This document shows positions 8,946 to 16,679 of a stretch of DNA of 64,000 nt, in pieces (position 1 is the first letter of the stretch; every line of letters starts with the position of its first letter). The stretch comes from Rhodobacteraceae bacterium Araon29. Lineage in GTDB: Bacteria; Pseudomonadota; Alphaproteobacteria; Rhodobacterales; Rhodobacteraceae. The position numbers and the translations under genes are program-made. Under the pieces are notes generated by a model. The model saw only the letters and a program-made list of their open reading frames with translations, was not told the DNA's origin and did no database searches. Where the stretch lies: the NCBI GenBank assembly GCA_039640505.1, contig CP046865.1, positions 744,001 to 808,000 of the forward strand, in the 5' to 3' direction.

Positions 8946-9746
8946 TCAATTTTCGTTTCGCCTTAGCATCCTAGCAGCACTTTCCCCAAGATAGATTTCC
9001 ACAACTTTCTCATTGGTCAAAATTTCGTTTGGCAACCCTTCAAACAATTTCTTGCCGCGATGTAGGATCATGACAGAGTCACAAAGCTGCATCAGAAATC
9101 GCATGACGTGTTCAATCAGGATTATGGTGATTTGCTTTGTATTCGAAATCTGGTCGACCAGCGCAATGATCTTTTCGATCTCGACCGGGATCAGGCCACC
9201 GACTGGTTCATCCAGCAGCAGCAACTTGGGATCTGTTGCCAAAGCCGATCCAATCATAAGCAATTTTCTTTGAAATATCGGCAAGTTCTTGACTTGAACA
9301 TCGGCAAAATCTTGAAGGTCAACAAATTCAAGAATTTCATCTACACTTTCATTTGTATCGCGATCAAAACGAAAGCTCGGTACCTTTCTTCGGGATCTGC
9401 CAAAGTACCTGCTGGTCCTGATATTTTCAGCAACAGTTAGCGTATCAAATCCAGAATTCAGTTGAAATGTTCTTGATATTCCGAGATGGCAAATTTTGTC
9501 CGGCTGGTAAGCATCAATCCGTGTTCCGTTAAAAGTGATTTCGCCTGATGAACATGGGTTAATGCCAGAAATGGCATCAAATAGTACGGTCTTGCCTGCG
9601 CCGTTTGAACCGCCGATACCCAAAACTTGGCCAACTTTCACGTCAAAACCAAGCTTGTTGACAGCTACCAAGGCGCCGAACTTTTTTTCAACGCCCTGGC
9701 ATTTTAGAAGGAAATCGCGGCGCATATTTTGCGTCCCAACATTCAT
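8946..9746 (-). CDS. livG: Branched-chain amino acid-type ABC transporter ATP-binding protein (LivG)
   Basis: 266 residues with Walker A GSNGAGKTVLFD (Val replaces the usual second Thr after GKT), a Q-loop in ISRTFQLNSG, Walker B LLLLDEPVGGL and the H-loop IEHVMRFLM. The signature region (VKNLPIFQRKLLMIGSAL) is unusual: the canonical LSxGxxR/Q of LivG is replaced by LPIFQRKL, so ATPase function may lean on LivF. The C-terminal LivG extension (EIYLGE) is present. It starts directly after livK. Confidence 0.92.
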   Translation of the reverse strand: MNVGTQNMRRDFLLKCQGVEKKFGALVAVNKLGFDVKVGQVLGIGGSNGAGKTVLFDAISGINPCSSGEITFNGTRIDAYQPDKICHLGISRTFQLNSGFDTLTVAENIRTSRYFGRSRRKVPSFRFDRDTNESVDEILEFVDLQDFADVQVKNLPIFQRKLLMIGSALATDPKLLLLDEPVGGLIPVEIEKIIALVDQISNTKQITIILIEHVMRFLMQLCDSVMILHRGKKLFEGLPNEILTNEKVVEIYLGESAARMLRRNEN

Positions 9747-9747
9747 A

Positions 9748-11094
9748 TTAACTTTTCATCCAAGGTGGAGTTTGGTACGAAGCAGTTTCGTACGGTGATG
9801 GCGCAATAATGGCTGCGTCCTTTTTCCAATCCTGGATTTGGGCAAACTGATGCGGCATTCCAAGTGACGGGTCATTTGTTGCATTTGGATAGGGAATAGC
9901 AACCTGCAATTCCTGGTCAAATCTGGTTGTACCAAGCACACCACGGTAGATTGACCGTTTTATGTTTGCCGCAATTTTCTTGTTTTGATCAAACTCGCCC
10001 GGCGCGCCAGTTCCACCTGCCATTGCGGCGGCTGCCGCATAAATGAACACTGCGTCGTATGGGATTGCACCATTTAATGGGCTGGTTCCTTCGTTGCCAT
10101 GTTTGGCGCGGTATCGTTCCATGAATGCCAATCCCATTTCATCTTGCAATGATTGCGCCACCGACGAATAGATGACACCTTCCGAAGCCGTTTCGGCAAT
10201 TTCACGAAATGCTGCGATTGATGGCCCATATTGCATATACACTAAACTGTTCGTTGGGTTTGGTGCAAACTGAACCATAAACTGAGCAAGATCCTGAGGC
10301 ACCCAATGTGTGAACGCAATTACTCCCGGTGGGTTTTTGCGAATGTTGGAAATTACCGGGCCCCATTCTGACGTGCCGTAGGCTACGGATTCTTCCATGC
10401 TGATCTCCCAGCCGTGTTCAGCCGCTGTTTCTTTGATTCCAGCGCCAATAACGATACCGTAGCTGCCCGAGCCCAGCACCAAAGCAATTTTCCTGTTTTC
10501 AGGCGCAAATTTACCGGAGTCGACCAATCCATTAAGAAATGTAATCAATCCGGGACCATACCAGGCCTCGGCTGGATCGACCATGAACACAGTGTCATAT
10601 TTTCTTGGGTTGGCAGCAATTGTGTGATTATGCTGAACATCCGTGTTGGCATGCATATATATAATGCCGTCATCGGCAATAAGGTCGTACTCGGCAGTTG
10701 CCGTGCTGCTGTTATAACCATTGATAATGGCGTGAACACCCGCGCGGTCGATCAGGCGCTGGACAGCAGGAACAACATTATCGGGTCCCATAACTTTAGT
10801 GTCTTCAAAGTGAAATTCAATTGGCCGGCCCAAGATCCCACCCAGTGCATTCACTTCTTCTGCCGCCAATTCTAGGCCACGCCTATACTCAATTCCGTCT
10901 GCCGCAGCCCAGCCAGTTAGTGGCACAGCCGCACCCAGTGGAATGGGTTCACCTGATGCTTGCGCACCGGCATTAGTGGCTGAAAGAACGCCAGCCGCAG
11001 AAAGTGCACCGACTCCAGTGACACTTGCAGCGGCTTTGCCCAAAAAATCACGTCGTGTGGTTTCCGTCGGACTATTAGTTTTTTTGTCGGTCAT
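9748..11094 (-). CDS. Tat-exported substrate-binding protein of Liv/amide-type ABC transporter
   Basis: Periplasmic type I binding protein (Peripla_BP_6 family), 448 residues from the ATG at 11094, which has an AGGAGGAAAGA-like ribosome binding site directly upstream. The longer frame starting with TTG at 11106 would begin inside that site and is not preferred. The N terminus is a twin-arginine signal (TRRDFLGKAAAS, then a hydrophobic stretch ending near NAGAQA), so the protein folds in the cytoplasm before export. It is the first gene of the K-G-F-H-M operon and decides substrate specificity. Size and Tat export resemble urea, amide or aromatic-compound binding proteins rather than classical LivK. 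Specificity is unknown. Confidence 0.92.
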   Translation of the reverse strand: MTDKKTNSPTETTRRDFLGKAAASVTGVGALSAAGVLSATNAGAQASGEPIPLGAAVPLTGWAAADGIEYRRGLELAAEEVNALGGILGRPIEFHFEDTKVMGPDNVVPAVQRLIDRAGVHAIINGYNSSTATAEYDLIADDGIIYMHANTDVQHNHTIAANPRKYDTVFMVDPAEAWYGPGLITFLNGLVDSGKFAPENRKIALVLGSGSYGIVIGAGIKETAAEHGWEISMEESVAYGTSEWGPVISNIRKNPPGVIAFTHWVPQDLAQFMVQFAPNPTNSLVYMQYGPSIAAFREIAETASEGVIYSSVAQSLQDEMGLAFMERYRAKHGNEGTSPLNGAIPYDAVFIYAAAAAMAGGTGAPGEFDQNKKIAANIKRSIYRGVLGTTRFDQELQVAIPYPNATNDPSLGMPHQFAQIQDWKKDAAIIAPSPYETASYQTPPWMKS

Positions 11095-11206
11095 TCTTTC
11101 CTCCAAGTTGATGTTATGGTTTGAATTTTTTGTTATGCCCCAGCATTTTGCAATCGTTTCAGCCCTATGATTGTGGCAAGTGCCAGAAATCTTGTTGCAT
11201 TATAAT

Positions 11207-11235
11207 ATAATTGTTATTATAGCACAATTATTGTG
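11207..11235. promoter_or_regulatory. Palindromic elements upstream of the Liv-type operon
   Basis: In the AT-rich 300-bp region before the binding-protein gene, CACAATTATTGTG (11223-11235) is a perfect palindrome. It overlaps an 8-bp inverted repeat ATAATTGT...ACAATTAT (11207-11214 / 11224-11231). Position (about 115-140 bp upstream of the start) and symmetry suit a dimeric regulator such as the XRE-cupin protein encoded downstream. Apart from this, 11095-11400 shows no gene. Confidence 0.4.
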
Positions 11236-11400
11236 ATGTCAAACTATAAATTTTGCTATGGACCCAAAAAACCTAACGCAGTATGGCCAATGTCCGCAGC
11301 TTGAATTCCTCAAAAAATCGGTAGAAAATCGACTGGGTCGCAGAGTAAAAAAGGTCAGATATCTGAATGATTATTTTTTTGGACTGCTACCTGACATTTA

Positions 11401-12114
11401 ATGTTTTGGATGCCGAACGACAGTCAAATACTGCTTGCCCGGAAATTCGAGTTGGGCCGGATTCGCCTTTGGATGTTGGTGATGGCGATGTCTGCATTGG
11501 GATGTCAGTCCTTGATCTTTTCGGTGCAGCCCCACCAAGTGCTGACAGATGCGCAGGCCGCTATATTGCTGAACGCAAAGGACAGGGTGCTCTCGAGCGC
11601 CCTTCTTTTTGGCCTGCTCACAGGCATGCGCTCAGGCGAGATCTGCGGGCTCATGGCAAAGGATATCACCCACAAAGGTAACCTTGGACGGTTCATCAAG
11701 ATCCAGCCAAACGCACTCCGGCAACTCAAGTCGAAATCTGCTGAACGGGAAGTGCTGCCCCTGCACTGTCAGCTGGAAACCCTGCTGGATACGTCCCTGC
11801 CACGCTAGGGCAGGCTGTTTGCAAACCTGAGTGTGGATCGGATTGTAAAGGCCTATGCAAGACTAGGCAGAAGCCACCCGGAGCTAAAGGGAACGGTGTT
11901 CCACTCCACCCGCAAGTGGTTCATCACCCAGTGTGAGCGCACAGGCACCCCTGAGCACTTCACGGCCTCCCTTGTGGGACATCACTCTGCACGCTCAGCC
12001 AATAAGCTGACCTACGGGCTGTACTCAGCAGGTATTAGTGATGCACAAAAGCGGGAGATCGTGGATGCAATCAGGCTGCCGGACCTCGGCAAAGAGTGGG
12101 AGGGCAACTCATGA
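11401..12114 (+). pseudogene. Tyrosine recombinase/integrase, 5'-truncated and interrupted by an in-frame TAG
   Basis: The C-terminal catalytic domain of a phage-type integrase is readable in one frame: first Arg in LTGMRSGEICGL, HxxR box in HSTRKWF, the third box in LVGHHS and the likely nucleophile Tyr in KLTYGLYS. A TAG at 11806-11808 splits the frame, and the second half (from about 11809) continues without frameshift. The N-terminal arm-binding and core-binding domains are missing. Recognisable homology starts only near 11520 (VLTDAQAA), so the upstream 120 bp of the frame are probably unrelated. The segment looks more GC-rich than its AT-rich surroundings. It is the relic of an integrated element; its attachment sites were not identified. 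Confidence 0.75.
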
Positions 12115-12311
12115 GCCGAACCACGATAGCAGACCCGTCCCTCATCCCTGACATCGAGGCCTTTGAAGAACGAGTGGCCATCCACATCCATGAGGGCGGC
12201 ATTCCTACTGATCAGGCCAAGGACCTTGCCGCGCAGGCCCAGGGCTTCCGCAGTCAGGCCCACTACTGGGCGTGGCTTAGGGTCTATGCGGAGAGGAAAA
12301 GGTTAGGGTAG
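12111..12311 (+). CDS. Small hypothetical protein following the integrase
   Basis: 66 residues starting MSRTTIADPS. Its ATG overlaps the integrase stop as ATGA, the arrangement of translationally coupled genes. It is rich in Ala/Gln/Trp near the end (YWAWLRVYAERKR), probably helical, with no signal peptide or known motif. Overlap and strand tie it to the integrase, so it may have been an excisionase-like or regulatory partner of the lost element, but no such motif is seen. A T-rich hairpin terminator follows 25 bp later, supporting a two-gene transcript. Confidence 0.5.
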   Translation: MSRTTIADPSLIPDIEAFEERVAIHIHEGGIPTDQAKDLAAQAQGFRSQAHYWAWLRVYAERKRLG

Positions 12312-12336
12312 CGGCCCCCAACCCTAAAAAACTAAG

Positions 12337-12372
12337 CCAGCCTCCCAAAGCGGGGGCTGGGCATGCTCTTTT
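12337..12372 (+). terminator. Intrinsic terminator after the integrase remnant
   Basis: CCAGCCTCC (12337-12345) pairs with GGGGGCTGG (12352-12360) apart from one G-T pair, across a 6-nt loop, followed a few bases later by a run of eight T. It ends the integrase/small ORF transcript. From here to 12514 no gene or other signal was recognised. Confidence 0.75.
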
Positions 12373-12514
12373 TTTTGCAAAGGGGTTTCGGGAAGGTGCA
12401 TCAACTTCAAGCTAGGCCGTGACGCTGCTCTTGCTAAGTGGCGCTCTCTTGTCGCCTCATAGAATGCACGCTTCCAAGGCTTCTGGTGCTTGAGCTGGTT
12501 TGATTGACAGCACC

Positions 12515-12690
12515 TCAATCCAAGTTCAAAGTGGCCCAGTCATTTTCGCATATTCTGGGTCTTTCTATTGAGCCGCTTTGGAGATAGCCTACTGATCGCT
12601 CCTGTTGAGATGGAAGAAAAGAAAAAGGTCTGATGAGAAAAAATATCGATCTGTTTCCTTATATGCTCCTTGTCCCGGCGCTCTTTGTCA
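12515..12690 (+). repeat. Direct repeat, copy 1 (leader plus 5' end of an ABC permease gene)
   Basis: 176 bp nearly identical (about 10 mismatches by eye) to 15685-15860, at a constant offset of 3170 bp. It covers the leader and first 19 codons of the permease gene that is intact in copy 2. Weaker similarity extends a further 15 bp or so to the left with an indel. The two copies bracket the sulfatase and formylglycine-generating enzyme genes exactly. Confidence 0.9.
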
Positions 12691-12716
12691 AGTTTAAGCA
12701 AAATGATATAGTGTAG
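12633..12716 (+). pseudogene. Truncated N-terminal fragment of the MalF-type permease
   Basis: An ATG with the same upstream sequence as the intact permease at 15803 begins MRKNIDLFPYMLLVPALFV. It then diverges abruptly (KFKQNDIV) to a TAG at 12714-12716. The first 19 codons match the intact gene with two amino-acid changes (K2R, F7L). It marks one end of the duplication or insertion event that placed the sulfatase cassette here. Confidence 0.8.
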
Positions 12717-12786
12717 ATTTACTACATTCACGGGTATTAAGTGTCTCTTTTTGCCCATACTAGCAGCGATCTTCCTGAGGTTCACC

Positions 12787-14331
12787 ATGGAAAAACCCAA
12801 TATCCTCCTAATCACGACCGACCAACAACACTTTTCTACGCTGGGCATGGTAAATGAAAAGATTCAAACACCAAATTTAGATCGACTATGCCGGATGGGT
12901 ATTCGATTTGATAGGGGCTACTGTGCAAGTCCTGTCTGCACCCCGTCGCGTGCGTCGATACTTACAGGAAAGTTGCCGTCAGAACACCAAGCTTGGACAA
13001 TTGGGGTGCAGCTACCCGAGAAAACTCGAACTGTTGCAGAGTTACTAAGTAACGATGGCTACCAAACTGGATTGATTGGGAAGGCTCACTTTCAACCTTT
13101 GGCGGATAGCCCTACAGAGAAGTCTGTGGAGAAGCATCCGAATGTACGCGATTTGGATTTCTGGAGAAAATTTAAAGGGCCGTGGTACGGCTTTGACCAC
13201 ATTGAAATAACGCGAAATCACGCCGATGAATCAATGGTAGGTCAACACTATGGTGCGTGGATGGAAGACAAGGGGCTGGATAATTGGCGAGATTTCTTCC
13301 AACCAGCACCGGGTGAGTTGTCAGAGTTTGCGATTGGTGCAAGTACGGGCCAAAAGTACTGGAAACGATCGCAGTCAAGCTGGCCTTTGCAAGAGGAGTT
13401 CCACTATACAACTTGGACGGGCGAAAGATCGCAAAGCTTTATTGAGAAAGCAGTTGAAGAGGAACAGCCATTCTTTCTTTGGGCAAGTTTTCACGACCCT
13501 CACCCTCCCTATCTGGTATCAGAACCTTGGGCGTCAATGTACGACGCTGACGATATGGAACCCGGGACGGTGGTTGATAACGAACATGATTGCAATCCGC
13601 CTCATTTTCAAAAAACTCAGGAGGAAACCCCCGACTTTGGAAACTGGCATAGTCCTTTTGGGACCCCCGGTTGTCACTCCCATTTGCACAGCAGAACAGA
13701 GATAAAAAAAGAACAAGCAGCTTACTACGGAATGGTGAGCTTTTTGGACAAGGAGATCGGCCGGATACTCGATTGCCTTGAGGCTCATCAGCAGCTCAAA
13801 AACACTCTTATCGTGTTTACGTCAGATCACGGGCACTTCTTGGGTCAACATGGGTTAATCGCAAAAGGGCCGTTTCATTACGAAGACCTGTTGAGAGTAC
13901 CGTTCATCGTCTCATGGCCAGACAAATTACCAAAGAATCATGTGAGCACAACTCTGCAGACACTTTTGGATCTGGCGCCAACTTTTCTTGAAGCAGCAGG
14001 TAATGATGTACCAAACGATATGCAGGGAAATTCGCGCCTATCCGAATGGACAGGAGAGAGCTCTAAAGCCAGAAAATTTGTCCTATGTGAAAACAGGCAC
14101 AATCCAGTGATGCCATGTGCCGTGACGATGATCGATAGGCGATATAAGATTACTGTCTACCAAGAAGGTGAATTTGGCGAGCTTTTCGATTTATCTGAGG
14201 ATCCAGGTGAGATGCGAAATTTGTGGAATGACCCAGACTATTTGGAACTCAAGAATGACCTTCTTCACAAATTTATTCAGGCTCGATTGGCCAGCGAGTT
14301 AATGAAGATGCCAAGGGTTGCGCATGCTTGA
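12787..14331 (+). CDS. Cys-type (type I) sulfatase, alkaline phosphatase superfamily
   Basis: 514 residues from the ATG at 12787 (GAGG 7 nt upstream; the longer TTG-start frame is not preferred). Motifs: N-terminal metal-binding strand NILLITTDQQ, the sulfatase signature SPVCTPSRASILTG with Cys51 as the residue converted to formylglycine, and the C-terminal metal site TSDHGHFLGQHG. It removes sulfate from an organic sulfate ester. There is no signal peptide, so it should act in the cytoplasm on imported substrate. Directly downstream lies its maturation enzyme (FGE), and beyond that an ABC importer. The pair is bracketed by direct repeats. The substrate is probably a sulfated small molecule or sugar, not determinable from sequence. 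Confidence 0.95.
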   Translation: MEKPNILLITTDQQHFSTLGMVNEKIQTPNLDRLCRMGIRFDRGYCASPVCTPSRASILTGKLPSEHQAWTIGVQLPEKTRTVAELLSNDGYQTGLIGKAHFQPLADSPTEKSVEKHPNVRDLDFWRKFKGPWYGFDHIEITRNHADESMVGQHYGAWMEDKGLDNWRDFFQPAPGELSEFAIGASTGQKYWKRSQSSWPLQEEFHYTTWTGERSQSFIEKAVEEEQPFFLWASFHDPHPPYLVSEPWASMYDADDMEPGTVVDNEHDCNPPHFQKTQEETPDFGNWHSPFGTPGCHSHLHSRTEIKKEQAAYYGMVSFLDKEIGRILDCLEAHQQLKNTLIVFTSDHGHFLGQHGLIAKGPFHYEDLLRVPFIVSWPDKLPKNHVSTTLQTLLDLAPTFLEAAGNDVPNDMQGNSRLSEWTGESSKARKFVLCENRHNPVMPCAVTMIDRRYKITVYQEGEFGELFDLSEDPGEMRNLWNDPDYLELKNDLLHKFIQARLASELMKMPRVAHA

Positions 14332-14419
14332 GGCTTTTTATAATTGATGAAACGGCGAAATAGCTTTGGCACTCAAGACGCAATATGCGAATACCTTTAG
14401 TTGAAATGGACTAGAGCAG

Positions 14420-15304
14420 TTGATATATGCAAAAGAGTTCCCCGAGTTCCAAGAACTCGCGGGCGGAACATTTCAGATGGGTTCAAATAGTTTTTATCCG
14501 GATGAAGCCCCCAAACGGGACGTATTTGTTGATCCATTCAGCATCTCGATTGGCGCCACCACAAATTCGCAGTTCTCAGATTTCGTTGAAGATACTGGTT
14601 ATGTGACGACTGCGGAAGTTCCGGTTGAGTTAGAGAATTTCATCGCAGATTCCAAGGAGCGCTACATCACAGGATCTCTCGTGTTCCAGAAGACAAGTGG
14701 GCCGGTTGACCTGCGGGATTTCAGAAATTGGTGGAAGTTTGTTCCTGGTGCGAACTGGCGTATTCCTGAGGGGCCAGGGTCAACAATTATGGGGCGCCTT
14801 GACCATCCGGTGGTACATGTCTCGCTTATTGACGCGTTGGCGTATGCAACATGGGCGGGACAAAAATTGCCAACGGAAAGGGAGTGGGAGTTTGCCGCTC
14901 GGGATGGAGCCGACACCGAATTTCCGTGGGGAGATGAGCTATGTCCTGGTGAGGAAATTCGAGCAAATACTTGGCATGGTAAATTTCCTTACCAGAATGA
15001 CCGTGTAAAAAAGGGTCCGCTTACAATGCCATCTCTATCCCTCGCACCGAGTCGTTATGGATTGTTCAATATGATTGGAAACGTCTGGGAGTGGACCACT
15101 GACAAATACCGAACGGCGTTAGAAGAAATTCCTTCCTGTTGTTCTGGAGAACGGTCAGAAAGTTCTGACATATATGTTGTTAAGGGGGGGTCATTTCTTT
15201 GTGAAGCATCGTACTGCCAACGCTATCGACCTGCAGCCCGTTCTCCGCAAGAGATCAGGTCATCAACAAATCATTTAGGGTTCAGATGTGTCAAGCGGAC
15301 ATAA
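14420..15304 (+). CDS. Formylglycine-generating enzyme (SUMF1/FGE family)
   Basis: About 294 residues in the FGE-sulfatase fold: N-terminal GGTFQMGSNSF, central LPTEREWEFAARDG and GNVWEWTTD, C-terminal GGSFLCEASYCQRYRPAAR followed by NHLGFRC. The Cys pair C261/C266, spaced five apart, matches the copper-binding catalytic cysteines of true FGEs, so this should be an active sulfatase-maturing oxidase rather than a non-catalytic family member. It would convert Cys51 of the adjacent sulfatase. The start is uncertain: the frame opens with TTG at 14420, has no nearby in-frame ATG before residue 20, and is preceded only by a weak AG-rich stretch. It lies 88 bp after the sulfatase on the same strand. 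Confidence 0.92.
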   Translation: MIYAKEFPEFQELAGGTFQMGSNSFYPDEAPKRDVFVDPFSISIGATTNSQFSDFVEDTGYVTTAEVPVELENFIADSKERYITGSLVFQKTSGPVDLRDFRNWWKFVPGANWRIPEGPGSTIMGRLDHPVVHVSLIDALAYATWAGQKLPTEREWEFAARDGADTEFPWGDELCPGEEIRANTWHGKFPYQNDRVKKGPLTMPSLSLAPSRYGLFNMIGNVWEWTTDKYRTALEEIPSCCSGERSESSDIYVVKGGSFLCEASYCQRYRPAARSPQEIRSSTNHLGFRCVKRT

Positions 15305-15684
15305 GGTTCGTTGAGCAGAAATCCACAGTGAGATTTTCTCTCGCCGATCCAGATGTGATGAGTGCCCTAGTCTTGCCTAGCCCTATCTGATTGGAGGTTG
15401 TGTTTGAAAGTGATGCAGCGCATGTCACCTAAGCAGTAATTTGACGGCTTCAATATGGCCCCAAATGAAACTGTATTTTCGCCACAGCGTGATCCAACAA
15501 CTCAGACGCGGGACCCTAACGATATTCTATTTTCTGGGTTCGCTAACGCAGTGTTTGTTGGCGACGGCAGCGCACAGTTTCCGGCGATGCAGCGGACTTC
15601 TCAAATGCAGACATCCTAAGCGGGTCAGAAGGACAAATTCCAAACGTTAGCGAGCTGATACCTTAACAACTTGATTGAGAATGC
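15305..15684. other. Non-coding stretch with a possible ORF remnant
   Basis: About 380 bp between the FGE gene and the second direct repeat. An ATG at 15455 opens a 50-codon frame (…DPNDILFSGFANAVFVGDGSAQ…) resembling part of a secreted repeat or Hint-type protein. It lacks a ribosome binding site and neighbours and is probably a remnant. No terminator or RNA was recognised. Confidence 0.3.
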
Positions 15685-15860
15685 TCAATGCAAGTTAAAA
15701 GTGGCCCAGTCATTTTCGCATATTCTGGGTCTTTCTATTGAGCCGCTTTGGAAATAGCCTCCTGATCGGTCCTGTTGAAATGGAAGAAAAGAACAAGGTC
15801 TGATGAAAAAAAATATCGATTTCTTTCCTTATATGCTCCTTGTCCCGGCGCTCTTTGTCA
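15685..15860 (+). repeat. Direct repeat, copy 2 (leader plus 5' end of the intact permease gene)
   Basis: Partner of 12515-12690. Here the sequence continues into the complete permease gene starting at 15803, so this copy carries the functional operon start. It includes GAAGAAAAG and AAGGTC stretches that serve as the ribosome binding region. Confidence 0.9.
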
Positions 15861-16675
15861 CGTTGTTGGTTGTTGCTTGGCCGCTTGCAGAGACGGTTCG
15901 TCTTTCACTTACAGACGCATCGTTGAAGCCCCAGGAAAACTATATCGGCTTTGCAAATTACGAGAAAATTCTGTCTCGTCGGTTTCCTGAAGTCATTGGC
16001 CGAACCTTCTTGTGGATGACTTTGGCCGTAACACTCAAGCTCTTAATCGGGCTGCTTGGGGCAATGCTGCTCAACGCGGCTGTGCCAGGTAGAACGCTGT
16101 TCCGTATTCTCACGATGCCACCGTGGATCATTCCAGTTGCGATTGGGATGTTCATCTGGGGTTGGTTATACAACGGTCAATTTGGCATGATTTCTGGGCT
16201 TATCCAAAGTATTGGTCTTTCAGACGGGCCAATTGAGTTCCTGGCAACCAAAAACGCAGCCTTTCTGGCCACGGTGATCTCGGACGTCTGGATTGGCGTT
16301 CCCATGGTTGCAGTTTATTTGCTGGCATCGATGAAGTCGATTTCTAACGAAATGTATGAGGCTGCATGGGTGGATGGTGCCGGGCGACTGTATAGAATCC
16401 GCCGGATTACGGTACCTCTTATCATGAAGCCGTTGATTACGATTGGCATCCTATCGGCAATCTGGACGTTCAACGCTTTCGACGCGATCTGGATCCTGAC
16501 CGAGGGCGGGCCCCGGAACGGCACGACAACCATGATCATCGATACCTATAAGACAGCAATTAATCGGTTCCGTTACGGAGAAGGTGCCGCGCGAGCAGTC
16601 TTGATCGTCATGATCATGATGGGCTTTTCAACAGCTTACTACCTGGTTCTTCGTAAGCTTGGAAATCGGAATTGA
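15803..16675 (+). CDS. Sugar-type ABC transporter permease (MalF/UgpA class)
   Basis: 290 residues, six predicted membrane segments, with the EAA coupling loop EAAWVDGAGRLYRIRRI in the fifth-to-sixth segment loop. It is the first gene of an operon permease-permease-binding protein-ATPase-hydrolase-phosphatase. Having the binding protein third is less common than first. Its first 19 codons and leader are duplicated 3.2 kb upstream. Together with the next gene it forms the channel for import of a carbohydrate-like or sulfated solute. Confidence 0.94.
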   Translation: MKKNIDFFPYMLLVPALFVTLLVVAWPLAETVRLSLTDASLKPQENYIGFANYEKILSRRFPEVIGRTFLWMTLAVTLKLLIGLLGAMLLNAAVPGRTLFRILTMPPWIIPVAIGMFIWGWLYNGQFGMISGLIQSIGLSDGPIEFLATKNAAFLATVISDVWIGVPMVAVYLLASMKSISNEMYEAAWVDGAGRLYRIRRITVPLIMKPLITIGILSAIWTFNAFDAIWILTEGGPRNGTTTMIIDTYKTAINRFRYGEGAARAVLIVMIMMGFSTAYYLVLRKLGNRN

Positions 16676-16679
16676 TGCC

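Noticed and set aside
9748-11106. Longer start (TTG at 11106) for the Liv-type binding protein
   Set aside because: The extra codons coincide with the AGGAGGAAAGA ribosome binding site; the ATG at 11094 is properly spaced and begins a Tat signal.
11367-11681. Plus-strand 104-codon frame overlapping the integrase
   Set aside because: It runs in another frame across the integrase domain, is Arg/Ala/Pro-rich as expected for a shadow frame, and has no family resemblance.
12751-12786. N-terminal extension of the sulfatase from a TTG
   Set aside because: The added residues are not part of the sulfatase fold, and GAGG sits 7 nt before the ATG at 12787.
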